27,455 bases of DNA from Pseudomonadota bacterium (GCA_963205525.1 CAUJJP010000175.1:1-27455), one strand, 5' to 3'. Numbered from the stretch's first letter, positions 18,267-26,125 are shown. Notes: generated by a model from the sequence alone, not told the origin. Numbers and translations are program-made.

Positions 18267-19337
18267 ATGCGTGTCTTCCACGTCGGCAGCGAGGGTTTCG
18301 TCGAGCTGCAGGCGATCCCGCCGCAGCTGCCCGACACCGGCTTCCTGTGGATAGGCATCGCGCGCCCGGCCTTCGAGCAGGGCATCGCCGGGCTGCAGGC
18401 CGCGCTGCAGCGCCTGGACGGGGGCGCCCTGCTGGACCTGCACGTCTCGGACCTGCTGAACCAGCAGCTGCCCAGCCATTTCGACTACACGAGCTGGTAC
18501 GAGCTGCTGGTGTTCCGGCGCCTGGTGGCCGGCGCGCCCGCGGACGCCGCCACGCCGTCGCAGGCGCGCCAGACCCTGGCCGCGGTGGACACCAGCCCGG
18601 TCGGGTTCGCGGTCTTCGACCGCGTGCTGCTGACCGTGCACTCGGCCGAATGCGCGGTGCGCGACCACTTCGCGCATCGGCTGGCGGCACTCGCCACGGG
18701 CGACGGCCGCAACGGCAGCCGGATGCCGGCGAGCCCGCCGGACCTGATGCTGCGCATGGTCAACCACATGGTCGACGGCTACCTGGACCTGCGGCGCCAG
18801 CTCTCGCGCGTGCTGGGCCAGCTGCAGCAGGAGCTGCTGGACCCGAGGAACCGTTTCCGCGACTGGAACGTGCTGCTGGAGGCGCGCAACACCCTGACCC
18901 TGCTGGAAGACAGCTGCGAGGACCAGCTGAGCGCGGTCCAGGAATGGATAGACGCCCTCGACGAGTGGCCCGAGGAAGCCGACTTGCAGGCGCGCCACGA
19001 GCGCGAGCTGCTGCGCGTGCGCTCGCGCGACGTGCTCGAGCACGTGACGCGCGTGCTCTCGCACGTGCGCCGGCTCGGCCTGTCGGCCGAGAGCGCGGTC
19101 CAGCTGCACTTCTCGGCGCTGGGCAACCGCACCAACGACATCATGCGCACGCTCACCGTGCTGACCGCGATCTTCCTGCCGCTGAACCTGATCACGGGCT
19201 TCTTCGGCATGAACTTCGACGCCCTGCCGCTCATCCATTCAGCCACCGGCATGTGGGTGGCGGTGCTGGCGATGGCGGCGCTGGGCGTGGGACTGGTGCT
19301 GCTGTTCAGGCGCAAGCGCTACCTCGGGCCAGACTGA
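18267..19337 (+). CDS. corA: CorA family divalent-cation (Mg2+) channel
   Basis: 356 aa. CorA channels are inner-membrane homopentamers moving Mg2+ and sometimes Co2+ or Ni2+. Residues 1-285 form the cytoplasmic alpha/beta and long-helix domain rich in charged helices (e.g. LRRQLSRVLGQLQQELLDPRN; RSRDVLEHVTRVLSHVRRL). Two C-terminal transmembrane helices at ~295-312 and ~327-346 flank the signature GMN at 314-316 (FFGMNFD), where the common Tyr before GMN is Phe. A basic tail RRKRYLG ends the protein. It is a divergent member similar to zinc-transport-like CorA proteins, so ion choice is not certain. It begins 21 nt after hemB without a Shine-Dalgarno sequence and is likely co-transcribed with it. 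Confidence 0.9.
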   Translation: MRVFHVGSEGFVELQAIPPQLPDTGFLWIGIARPAFEQGIAGLQAALQRLDGGALLDLHVSDLLNQQLPSHFDYTSWYELLVFRRLVAGAPADAATPSQARQTLAAVDTSPVGFAVFDRVLLTVHSAECAVRDHFAHRLAALATGDGRNGSRMPASPPDLMLRMVNHMVDGYLDLRRQLSRVLGQLQQELLDPRNRFRDWNVLLEARNTLTLLEDSCEDQLSAVQEWIDALDEWPEEADLQARHERELLRVRSRDVLEHVTRVLSHVRRLGLSAESAVQLHFSALGNRTNDIMRTLTVLTAIFLPLNLITGFFGMNFDALPLIHSATGMWVAVLAMAALGVGLVLLFRRKRYLGPD

Positions 19338-19371
19338 GCACCGAGGGCAGATCCGGCTGTCGCGGCAGCGA

Positions 19372-19395
19372 TCGGCGCGGCTACCATCGCGCCGA
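19372..19395. promoter_or_regulatory. Perfect 8-bp inverted repeat around a -10-like hexamer upstream of parA
   Basis: TCGGCGCG at 19372-19379 and CGCGCCGA at 19388-19395 enclose gctaccat, which contains TACCAT (4 of 6 to TATAAT) at 19382-19387. The parA ATG is 41 nt further on. It could be an operator over a parA promoter or a corA terminator without a T tract; sequence alone cannot decide. Confidence 0.45.
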
Positions 19396-19436
19396 GGTGG
19401 GCGCCGCCGCGGCACGCCCACAGCGGGAGGACGGAA

Positions 19437-20054
19437 ATGCCGGTGATCGTGATCGCGAATCCCAAGGGCGGCGTCGGCAAGAGCACGCTGGCGACCCAGG
19501 TCGCGGGCTGGCTGGCGCACGCCGGGCACAGCGTCATGCTGGGCGACGTGGACCGCCAGCAGTCGGCACGCCAGTGGCTCGCGCTGCGCCCGCCCGGCCT
19601 GCCGGCGATCCAGGGCTGGGAGCTGTTGCAGGACCAGCTGCTGCGGCCGCCGCGCGGCACCAGCCACGTCGTGCTCGACACCCCGGCCGGTCTGCACGGC
19701 AAGCGCCTGGACGCGGTGCTCCAGATCGCCGATCGCATCCTCGTGCCGCTGCAGCCCAGCCTGTTCGACATCCAGGCCACGCACGCCTTCGTGCAGGCCT
19801 TGCAGGCGCACCGGCGTGCGCCGCAGATCCGCATGGGCCTGGTGGCGATGCGCGTGCGCGACCACACGCGCGCCTACGAGCAGCTCCAGCACTGGCTGGC
19901 CACCCTGCCGCTGCCGGTGGTCGCCGCCCTGCGCGACACCCAGAACTACGTGCAGCTCGCGGCCCACGGGCTCACGCTGTGGGACGTGGCCCCGAGCCGG
20001 GTCGAGCGCGACCTCGCGCAGTGGCAGCCGCTGCAGGCCTGGCTGCGGGGATGA
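19437..20054 (+). CDS. Orphan ParA/MinD-family ATPase
   Basis: 205 aa. Deviant Walker A KGGVGKST at residues 10-17, with the signature lysine (Lys10) of ParA-type dimerising ATPases; a Walker A' -like MLGDVDRQQSARQW at 33-46; Walker B around VVLDTPAGL. No N-terminal DNA-binding extension, so it is the short ParA type. No parB, parS or partner-like gene adjoins, so it is not a plasmid partition locus. Short orphan ParA proteins position various cargos (chemoreceptor arrays, carboxysomes, PHA granules and others), but none is indicated here. GGAGG eight bases before the ATG supports the start. Neighbours are corA upstream and a MaoC hydratase downstream; the cargo is unknown. Confidence 0.88.
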   Translation: MPVIVIANPKGGVGKSTLATQVAGWLAHAGHSVMLGDVDRQQSARQWLALRPPGLPAIQGWELLQDQLLRPPRGTSHVVLDTPAGLHGKRLDAVLQIADRILVPLQPSLFDIQATHAFVQALQAHRRAPQIRMGLVAMRVRDHTRAYEQLQHWLATLPLPVVAALRDTQNYVQLAAHGLTLWDVAPSRVERDLAQWQPLQAWLRG

Positions 20055-20136
20055 GATCGATCGCAGTCGGCTGCCGCCGACCTGGCAGGTGCCGCCTTCC
20101 TGTCTGCGATCAAGCCGCGCCGCTGGCCGCCGCTGG

Positions 20137-20142
20137 CATGAT
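20137..20142 (+). promoter_or_regulatory. -10-like hexamer adjoining MaoC-gene start
   Basis: CATGAT (4 of 6 to TATAAT) ends six bases before the ATG at 20149. Weak by itself, but the spacing matches other genes here that lack a Shine-Dalgarno sequence. Confidence 0.25.
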
Positions 20143-20148
20143 CGGCGC

Positions 20149-20622
20149 ATGACCCGCTACCCCCACCTTGCCGACCTGCAGCCCCTGGTCGGCCGCGAGA
20201 TCGGCTGCAGCGACTGGATCCTCGTCGACCAGGCGCGCATCGACGCCTTTGCCGACGCCACCGGCGACCACCAGTACATCCACGTCGACCCGGTGCGCGC
20301 TGCCGCCGGCCCCTTCGGCGGCACCGTCGCGCACGGCTTCCTGACCCTGTCGCTGCTGCCCTGGTTCGGCCAGCAGGCGTTCGCCATCGATGACGTCGTC
20401 ACCGGCGTCAACTACGGCCTGGACCGGGTGCGTTTCCCGGCGCCGGTGCGCGCCGGCAGCCGCCTGCGCGCGCGCTTCGTGCTGCAGGACTGGCAGCCGC
20501 TGCCCGGCGGCGCCCAGCTCGCGGCCGAGGTCACGGTGGAGATCGAAGGCCAGAGCAAGCCGGCCTGCGTGGCGGTGGCGCTGTCGCGCCGCTACACGGC
20601 AGCGGCGCAGACGCACAAGTAG
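20149..20622 (+). CDS. MaoC-type (R)-specific enoyl-CoA hydratase-like protein
   Basis: 157 aa, single hot-dog domain of the MaoC dehydratase family, which hydrates or dehydrates acyl-CoA intermediates in the cytosol. The active-site segment is clear: FADATGDHQYIHVDPVRA (residues 34-51), with Asp40 and His45 as the usual catalytic pair, then GPFGGTVAHGFLTLSLLP. In this family (PhaJ-like or NodN-like) the physiological substrate varies; the gene has no polyhydroxyalkanoate or beta-oxidation neighbours, so no specific pathway can be named. The ATG at 20149 gives a normal N-terminus; no Shine-Dalgarno sequence. Confidence 0.92.
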   Translation: MTRYPHLADLQPLVGREIGCSDWILVDQARIDAFADATGDHQYIHVDPVRAAAGPFGGTVAHGFLTLSLLPWFGQQAFAIDDVVTGVNYGLDRVRFPAPVRAGSRLRARFVLQDWQPLPGGAQLAAEVTVEIEGQSKPACVAVALSRRYTAAAQTHK

Positions 20623-20675
20623 CGCGCGGGCCGGCACCGGCCGCACCCGCGCAGCCACGCAGGAGGGAGGTCCGC

Positions 20676-21407
20676 ATGAAGGTGTTGCTGGTCGACGACC
20701 ATCCGCTGATCCTGGCCGCCCTGCAGCAGGTGATCCAGGGCTTCGGCGACGACGTCACGGTGGTCGGCGTGCAGACCGCCGAGGCGGCGCGCCAGGTGCT
20801 GCGCGCCGACGACGGCGTCGACCTGGTGCTGCTGGACCTCGCGCTCGGCGAGGTCGACGGCTTCGAGGTGCTGACCGAGCTGCGCCGCGGCTGGCCCGCG
20901 GTGCCGGTGGTCGTGGTCTCCGCCTCCGAGCGCGGCAGCGACGTCATCCGTGCCCTGGACCTCGGTGCGATGGGCTTCGTGCCCAAGCGCAGCTCCAACG
21001 ACGAGCTGGTGCAGGCGCTGCGCATGGTGATGAACGGCGGCCTGTACGTGCCGCCGCAGATGCTGGGCCTGCCGGCGGGCGAGGCGGCGCCGGAGCCCGA
21101 CACCGTGCCGCAGGTGATGCGCATGCTGGCCGAGCACGCCGCGCCGCAGCCGCACCAGAGCAGAAGCGCGTCGCTGGAGGCGATCGGTCTCACGCCGCGC
21201 CAGACCGAGGTGCTGGCACTGCTGCTTCAGGGCCTGCCGAACAAGCTGATCGCGCGTCAGCTCGGGGTCTCGGTGGAGACCGTGAAGGACCACGTCGCCG
21301 CCGTCCTGCGCGCGCTCAACGTGAGCACGCGCACGCAGGCGGTGCTGGCGGTGAGCCAGATGACTCAGGGTGCCGGCCTGACCGGCCTGCGCCCGGCCTC
21401 GCGATGA
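20676..21407 (+). CDS. LuxR/NarL-type two-component response regulator
   Basis: 243 aa. Receiver domain 1-120 with the acidic pair Asp7/Asp8 (VDDHP), phospho-acceptor Asp54 (VLLDLALG), Ser/Thr position in VVSAS, and Lys106 in FVPKRSS. After a linker of about 40 residues comes a LuxR-type helix-turn-helix at ~168-235 (LTPRQTEVLALLLQGLPNKLIARQLGVSVETVKDHV). It is therefore a DNA-binding output protein. An unusually strong AGGAGGGAGG precedes the ATG. The TGA overlaps the ATG of the hybrid kinase gene (ATGA), so the two are a cognate pair translated together. Target genes cannot be seen. Confidence 0.95.
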   Translation: MKVLLVDDHPLILAALQQVIQGFGDDVTVVGVQTAEAARQVLRADDGVDLVLLDLALGEVDGFEVLTELRRGWPAVPVVVVSASERGSDVIRALDLGAMGFVPKRSSNDELVQALRMVMNGGLYVPPQMLGLPAGEAAPEPDTVPQVMRMLAEHAAPQPHQSRSASLEAIGLTPRQTEVLALLLQGLPNKLIARQLGVSVETVKDHVAAVLRALNVSTRTQAVLAVSQMTQGAGLTGLRPASR

Positions 21408-23239
21408 GGCCCGCCAGCGCGACCGCCGCGCCCGCGCTGCCCGCCGTGGCCGAGGTCGGCGACGACCACCACCAGCTCGACCACGTCCGCGCCCTGTTCA
21501 CCCAGACCCCGGCCACCTTGACCGGCAACGTCGTCGGCCTGCTGATGGTGCTCGGGGTGTTCGGCCGTCTGGCCGCGCCCGGGATGCTGGCGACGTGGTC
21601 GGCGGCGGTGCTGATCCTGCTCGCGCTGCGGCTGCTGCACTACCTGCGCTACCGCCGCAACCCGCGCGCCGACGACCAGACGCTGCGCCGCTGGCGCCTG
21701 AGCTGGAAGGCGCTGGTGCTGCTGCAGGGATCGATGTGGGGGCTCGCGGTGTGGCTGTTCTGGGGCCTGGGCGTGCCCTACCAGCGGCTCGTGCTGCTGC
21801 TGCTGGTGATGAGCTACTGCATGGGCGCGGTGCAGCTGCTGGCCACCCAGTGGCGGGTGTTCATGGTCTTCATCTCTCTCGTCCTGCTGCCCACCATCGT
21901 GCGTGTGGCGCTGGACGGCGGCGAGCCCTGGAACCTGCCGCTGGCCGGCGTGCTGGTGGTCCTGTACGGCACCACGGTGCTGATGGCGCACACCTCGCGC
22001 ACCGCGCTCGGCCAGGCGCTGCGGCTGAAGTCGCGCACCGATGCGCTGGCGCTGCAGCTGCGCATCGAGAAGGTCGAGGCCGACGCCGCGCGCCGCGCCG
22101 CCGAGGCCGCCAGCCAGGCCAAGACCCAGTTCTTCGCCGCCGCCAGCCACGACCTGCGCCAGCCGCTGCACGCGATGGGCCTGTTCGCCGAGGCGCTGCG
22201 CCAGCGCGTGCGCGACCCCGAGGTGGCATCGCTGGTGAACAGCATCAACGAAAGCGTGGACGCGCTCGAAGGCCTGTTCGGCGAGCTGCTGGACATCACC
22301 CGCATCGACACCGGCGGGGTCGAGGTGAACCCGGCGCCGGTGCGCCTGAAGGAGATGTTCGCCCGCTTGCGCCTGCACTTCGAGCCGGTCGCGTTCGAGA
22401 AGGGGCTGGCGCTCGCGTTCCGCGGCGAGCAGCAGGTGGTGCAGGCCGACCCGGTGCTGCTGGAGCGCATCCTGCGCAACCTGGTGAGCAACGCCATCCG
22501 CTATACCGACGACGGCGGCGTGCTGGTGAGCTGCCGGCGCGTGCAGGGCCGGCTGCGCATCCAGGTCTGGGACAGCGGGGTGGGCATCGCGGCGGCCCAG
22601 CTGCCGCGCATCTTCGACGAGTTCTACCAGGTGCAGGGCAGCCGCCCGCTGCAGGCGCACCAGCGCAAGGGGCTGGGCCTGGGGCTGGCCATCGTCAAGC
22701 GCCTGGCCGAGCTGATGGGCAGCGCGGTCGAGGTGCGCTCGCGTCCCGGCCACGGCACCGTGTTCAGCCTCGACCTGCCCGCGGGCAAGGCGGTTCGGCC
22801 CTTGCAGGCGCCCGCCAGCAGCGCACGCGGCCAGATCGGCATCACGCTGGAGGGGCGGCGCATCGTCGTCATCGAGGACGAGATCGCGGTGCGCGAGGGC
22901 CTGGCCGTGCTGCTGCAGGCCTGGGGCGCCAGCGTCCAGACCTTCGACAGCCTGCAGACCTTGGGCGCCTGGCTGGCCGATGGATCGACGGCAGCGGACG
23001 GTGCGCCCGACCTCATGCTGGTGGACTACCGGCTGCCTCAGGGCGCGACCGGGCTGGAGGCGATGGCGGCGCTGCGCGCGTGCTGGCCCGGGCAGCGCGT
23101 GCCGGCGATCGTGATCACCGGCAGCAGCCTGGGTGGCCACGAGGACGAGGCCGAGGCGCACGACTTCCACCTGCTGATCAAGCCGGTGCTGCCGAACAAG
23201 CTGCGCGCCATGATCGCCTTCAAGCTCGGCGTGCGCTGA
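21404..23239 (+). CDS. Hybrid sensor histidine kinase with C-terminal receiver
   Basis: 611 aa. The N-terminal 210 residues hold about six membrane helices with short loops and no large periplasmic sensor domain. A coiled linker (~205-245) leads to the HisKA box with phospho-acceptor His249 (AASHDLRQPLHAMG). The ATPase domain has an N-box (LRNLVSNAIRYT), G1 (WDSGVGI) and G2 (GLGLGLAIVKRL). A receiver at ~485-611 has acceptor Asp541 (VDYRLP) and Lys in LIKPV. There is no Hpt domain, so phosphate presumably goes from His249 to Asp54 of the partner regulator, with Asp541 as an internal sink or switch. It overlaps the regulator gene by four bases. The membrane-embedded sensor suggests a membrane or hydrophobic signal; this is inference. 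Confidence 0.95.
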   Translation: MRPASATAAPALPAVAEVGDDHHQLDHVRALFTQTPATLTGNVVGLLMVLGVFGRLAAPGMLATWSAAVLILLALRLLHYLRYRRNPRADDQTLRRWRLSWKALVLLQGSMWGLAVWLFWGLGVPYQRLVLLLLVMSYCMGAVQLLATQWRVFMVFISLVLLPTIVRVALDGGEPWNLPLAGVLVVLYGTTVLMAHTSRTALGQALRLKSRTDALALQLRIEKVEADAARRAAEAASQAKTQFFAAASHDLRQPLHAMGLFAEALRQRVRDPEVASLVNSINESVDALEGLFGELLDITRIDTGGVEVNPAPVRLKEMFARLRLHFEPVAFEKGLALAFRGEQQVVQADPVLLERILRNLVSNAIRYTDDGGVLVSCRRVQGRLRIQVWDSGVGIAAAQLPRIFDEFYQVQGSRPLQAHQRKGLGLGLAIVKRLAELMGSAVEVRSRPGHGTVFSLDLPAGKAVRPLQAPASSARGQIGITLEGRRIVVIEDEIAVREGLAVLLQAWGASVQTFDSLQTLGAWLADGSTAADGAPDLMLVDYRLPQGATGLEAMAALRACWPGQRVPAIVITGSSLGGHEDEAEAHDFHLLIKPVLPNKLRAMIAFKLGVR

Positions 23240-23242
23240 GGT

Positions 23243-23950
23243 TCATGCAAAACCTGGTGGCGCGGCGCCCGGATCCGCCGAGTCGTTCAACAACCACCCG
23301 GCGATCTGCCGCTCGCGCCGCGCGATCAAGGCCAGGAAGCCGTGTGCATCCGGCAGACGGGCGAAGGTGTCGAAACCCGTCTCCAGGAAGCGCTGCAGGT
23401 CTGCCAGTCCGGCCGCCCTTGCCGGCGCGCGCATCAGGCGCAGCGAATGGCGCAGCAAGGGCTTGCGCGTGTAGCGGGCAAGCGCCTGCCCGATCTCCTG
23501 CATGAGGGCGATCTGGCGCTGGCGGGCGTCCGCGCGGCCCACCTGCTGCCAGGCTGCGCGGTAGCTGGCCTGATCGGGGTCGCGGCCCAGCGCGCGCGCC
23601 ATCGCCAGGTCCAGATCCTCGGACAGGGCATGCAGTTCGGCCAGGCTGCGTACCGTGGCCACGATCTCGGCCGGGAACAGACGCACCAGGGCCGGCACGA
23701 TGCGTGCGAACTGGGCGTCGCGGGCGCTGAAGTCGTGCGGGCCGTACAACTCGTCGAGGAAGAAGCGGGCGGCGGCGGCCTGCGCCGGCGCGCGCTGCAG
23801 ATCGGCGTAGCTGGCCGCGAAGCGGGCGTGCTGGAAGGCCTTGAGGGCCTGCACGCGCGCCGCCAGGGTGGGGTTGGATGCCTGCAGCTGACGCAGCTGC
23901 GCCACGTTTTGCAGGCAGGCCAGGATGGCGTGGCCGTCAGCGTTCATCAT
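23243..23950 (-). CDS. Conserved hypothetical protein of the FFLEELY type
   Basis: 235 aa, alpha-helical, soluble, no signal peptide. It contains FFLDELYGPHDFSARDAQF at 63-81, the landmark of a betaproteobacterial hypothetical family known for its FFLEELY motif; Glu is Asp here. Other conserved-looking stretches are LVRLFPAEIVATVRSLAELHALSEDLDLAMA and a C-terminal FLETGFDTFARLPDAHGFLALIARRE. No enzyme motif is recognised. The start could be ATG 23950 or 23947; neither has a good Shine-Dalgarno sequence. Its start codon overlaps that of the divergent hydrolase, and its stop is 3 nt from the stop of the convergent kinase gene. Function unknown. Confidence 0.85.
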   Translation of the reverse strand: MMNADGHAILACLQNVAQLRQLQASNPTLAARVQALKAFQHARFAASYADLQRAPAQAAAARFFLDELYGPHDFSARDAQFARIVPALVRLFPAEIVATVRSLAELHALSEDLDLAMARALGRDPDQASYRAAWQQVGRADARQRQIALMQEIGQALARYTRKPLLRHSLRLMRAPARAAGLADLQRFLETGFDTFARLPDAHGFLALIARRERQIAGWLLNDSADPGAAPPGFA

Positions 23951-24938
23951 GTCCGCCGATGATGAAGCAAGCCATGCAGCACGGGGGTGGGGGGTGATCG
24001 CCCGCCTGCAGCGCCGGCTGTGCGCGCTGTGGCTGCTGGCGCTGGCGTTCGCTGCGCAGGGCATGGCCACCAACGGCGGCGTGGGCTGGGGCTGGCTGGG
24101 GCTGGTCCTGCTGGCGGCGCACCCGCTGATCCTGGCCCTGGAGCTCGTCTGGATGCATCAGGCCAACACGGCCGAGCCGGTGCCGCGCGCTTCGCTCGCG
24201 CAATTGCTGCAGGCCTGGGGCTCGGAGACCTGGCATGCGCTGCGCGTCTTCTGCTGGCGCCAGCCCTTTGCGCACCGGCGCTGGCCCGACCTGCTGCCCG
24301 CCGTGTCCGCGATGGCGGGTGCGCCGGGTGCGCCGGGTGCGCCGGGTGCCGCGATTGCGCCGGCGGGTGGCCGCGGTGTGCTGCTGGTGCACGGCTTCGT
24401 CTGCAACCGCGGGCTGTGGAACCGCTGGCTGCAGCGCCTGCACGGGCTGGGCGTGCCGGTGCTGGCGCTGAACCTGGAGCCGCCGTTCGGCTCGATTGAC
24501 GACTACGTGGCGGCGATCGCCGAGGGCGTGCACAAGCTCGGCGTCTGCACCGGGCAGGCGCCGGTGGTGGTGGCGCACAGCATGGGCGGGCTGGCGGTGC
24601 GCGCCTGGTGGGCGCAGGCCGCGCCCGAGGCCATCGAGCACCTGATCACCCTGGGCGCGCCGCACCAGGGCACCCGGCTGGCGCGCCTGGCCTTCTCTCG
24701 CAACGGGCGCCAGATGCGCGAGCACTCAGCCTGGCTGCAGGCGCTGGCGGCGCGTGAGGACGGCGAGCGCCGCGCACGCAGCACCTGTTTTTTCAGCCAC
24801 TGCGACCAGATCGTCTTCCCGGCCACGCGCGCGACCCTGGACGGCGCGCGGCAGCTGCACCTGCAGGCCTGCCTGCACCTGGCGATGGTCGACCACGCGC
24901 AGCCCTGGCAGGCGCTGCTGGAGCAGCTCAGGGCTTGA
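23949..24938 (+). CDS. Membrane-anchored alpha/beta hydrolase (lipase-like)
   Basis: 329 aa. Two hydrophobic helices at ~24-40 and ~47-68 suggest an inner-membrane anchor. The hydrolase domain starts near residue 143 with LLVHGFVCNRGLW (146-158); the nucleophile is Ser211 in AHSMGG, followed by LGAPHQGT, Asp286 (HCDQIVFP) and His310 or His316. The layout resembles triacylglycerol-lipase/PGAP1-like enzymes. Between anchor and domain is a collagen-like GAPGAPGAPGA run encoded by 9-bp repeats. The ATG at 23949 overlaps the start codon of the divergent FFLEELY gene; a GTG at 23994 after a G-rich run would avoid this and drop only the first 15 residues. The 3' end overlaps convergent hpd by 11 bp. 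Confidence 0.85.
   Translation: MSADDEASHAARGWGVIARLQRRLCALWLLALAFAAQGMATNGGVGWGWLGLVLLAAHPLILALELVWMHQANTAEPVPRASLAQLLQAWGSETWHALRVFCWRQPFAHRRWPDLLPAVSAMAGAPGAPGAPGAAIAPAGGRGVLLVHGFVCNRGLWNRWLQRLHGLGVPVLALNLEPPFGSIDDYVAAIAEGVHKLGVCTGQAPVVVAHSMGGLAVRAWWAQAAPEAIEHLITLGAPHQGTRLARLAFSRNGRQMREHSAWLQALAAREDGERRARSTCFFSHCDQIVFPATRATLDGARQLHLQACLHLAMVDHAQPWQALLEQLRA
24318..24353 (+). repeat. 9-bp in-frame tandem repeat in the hydrolase gene
   Basis: ggtgcgccg is repeated three times at 24318-24344, then a degenerate fourth copy (ggtgccgcg). It encodes Gly-Ala-Pro triplets in the linker between membrane anchor and hydrolase domain. A unit of 9 keeps the frame, so copy-number change would alter only linker length. 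Confidence 0.9.
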
Positions 24939-26022
24939 CGAGCACGCCGCGGCGCAGCTGGTCGAGCTCCATGCTCTCGAACAAGGCCTTGAAGTTGCCC
25001 TCGCCGAAGCCCTGGTCGCCCTTGCGCTGGATGAACTCGAAGAAGATCGGGCCGAGCTGGTTCTCGCTGAAGATCTGCAGCAGCAGCTCGCCGGGCTTGC
25101 CGTCGATCAGGATCTTGCGCGCCTTCAGCGCCGCGACGTCCTCGCCATGGCCGGGGATGCGTTTGTCCACCAGCTCGTAGTAGGTGTCCAGCGTGTCCAG
25201 CAGGGTGACGCCGTTGCGCCGCAGGCCGTCCACGGTGGCCAGCAGCCCGGTGGAGCCGAGCGCGATGTGCTGGATGCCCTCGCCGTGGTAGCGGTCCAGG
25301 TACTCCTGGATCTGGCCCGGCTTGTCGTTGCCTTCCTCGTTGATCGGGATCCGGATCATCCCGCAGGGGCTGGTCATGGCCTTGCTCTTGACGCCGGTGA
25401 CCTGGCCTTCGATGTCGAAGTAGCGGATCTCGCGGAAGTTGAACAGGCGCTGGTAGAACTCGGCCCACTCGTCCATGCGGCCGCGGTGCACGTTGTGCGT
25501 CAGGTGGTCGACGTAGTCCAGGCCCAGCCCGGGTGGGCTCAGGCTCGCGCCCGGCAGCGGCTCGAAGTCGACGTCGAAGAAGCCGATGTTGCCGATCGCG
25601 CCCTCGGGCGCACCGCCCTTGCCGCGCCAGCGGTCGACGAGGTAGATCAGCGAGTCGCCTATGCCCTTGATCGCCGGGATGTTCAGCTCGCCTGGTCCCG
25701 CCTGGCCGGCGTAGCCCCAGGCACCGAGCGACAGCGCACGTTCGTAGGCCGCCTTCGCATCCTGGACCCGGAACGCGATGGCACAGATGCTCGGGCCGTG
25801 CAGGCGGGCAAAGCGCTGGGCGAAGGAATCGGGCTCGGCGTTGACGATGAAGTTGATCCCGCCCTGGCGGTACAGCAGCACGTTCTTGTGCCGGTGGCGC
25901 GCGATGGCGACGAAGCCCATGCGCTCGAACAAGCGGCCCATCTCGGCCGGGTCGGGGGCGGCGTACTCGATGAACTCGAAGCCTTGGGTGCCCATCGGGT
26001 TGTCCCAGGGGGTGAACTGCAT
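24928..26022 (-). CDS. hpd: 4-hydroxyphenylpyruvate dioxygenase
   Basis: 364 aa. Converts 4-hydroxyphenylpyruvate to homogentisate with O2 and non-heme Fe(II), the second step of tyrosine degradation. The iron ligands are present: His173 (DHLTHNV), His252 (GIQHIALG) and Glu329 (FFEFIQRKG). The N-terminal vicinal-oxygen-chelate domain (GFEFIEYAAPDP, RQGGINFIVNAE) and the C-terminal GNFKALFESMELDQLRRGVL are typical. An AAGGAGA sequence seven bases before the ATG at 26022 fixes the start. hmgA and fahA are not adjacent. It is divergent from an Lrp/AsnC regulator across a 115-nt gap carrying a perfect palindrome. Confidence 0.97.
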   Translation of the reverse strand: MQFTPWDNPMGTQGFEFIEYAAPDPAEMGRLFERMGFVAIARHRHKNVLLYRQGGINFIVNAEPDSFAQRFARLHGPSICAIAFRVQDAKAAYERALSLGAWGYAGQAGPGELNIPAIKGIGDSLIYLVDRWRGKGGAPEGAIGNIGFFDVDFEPLPGASLSPPGLGLDYVDHLTHNVHRGRMDEWAEFYQRLFNFREIRYFDIEGQVTGVKSKAMTSPCGMIRIPINEEGNDKPGQIQEYLDRYHGEGIQHIALGSTGLLATVDGLRRNGVTLLDTLDTYYELVDKRIPGHGEDVAALKARKILIDGKPGELLLQIFSENQLGPIFFEFIQRKGDQGFGEGNFKALFESMELDQLRRGVLVKP

Positions 26023-26093
26023 GGCGCTGTCTCCTTGTGGATGCCGTGCGGCACTGTAGCCAGCCGGGCGCGCACGATGTCTGCAAGGGCTGT

Positions 26094-26111
26094 CATTGAT
26101 GTAGATCAATG
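26094..26111. promoter_or_regulatory. Perfect palindrome with TTGAT-N4-ATCAA core between hpd and lrp-type gene
   Basis: CATTGAT at 26094-26100 and ATCAATG at 26105-26111 are exact inverted repeats with GTAG between. The inner TTGAT-GTAG-ATCAA (26096-26109) equals the FNR/Anr consensus half-sites. It lies 27 nt before the regulator ATG and 72 nt before the hpd ATG. It is either the operator of the divergent Lrp/AsnC regulator or a site for an FNR/CRP-family oxygen regulator. Confidence 0.65.
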
Positions 26112-26125
26112 CGCACGAAAACTGC

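Noticed and set aside
19437..20054. Plasmid or chromosome partition locus
   Set aside because: No parB or parS-like site is near; neighbours are metabolic genes.
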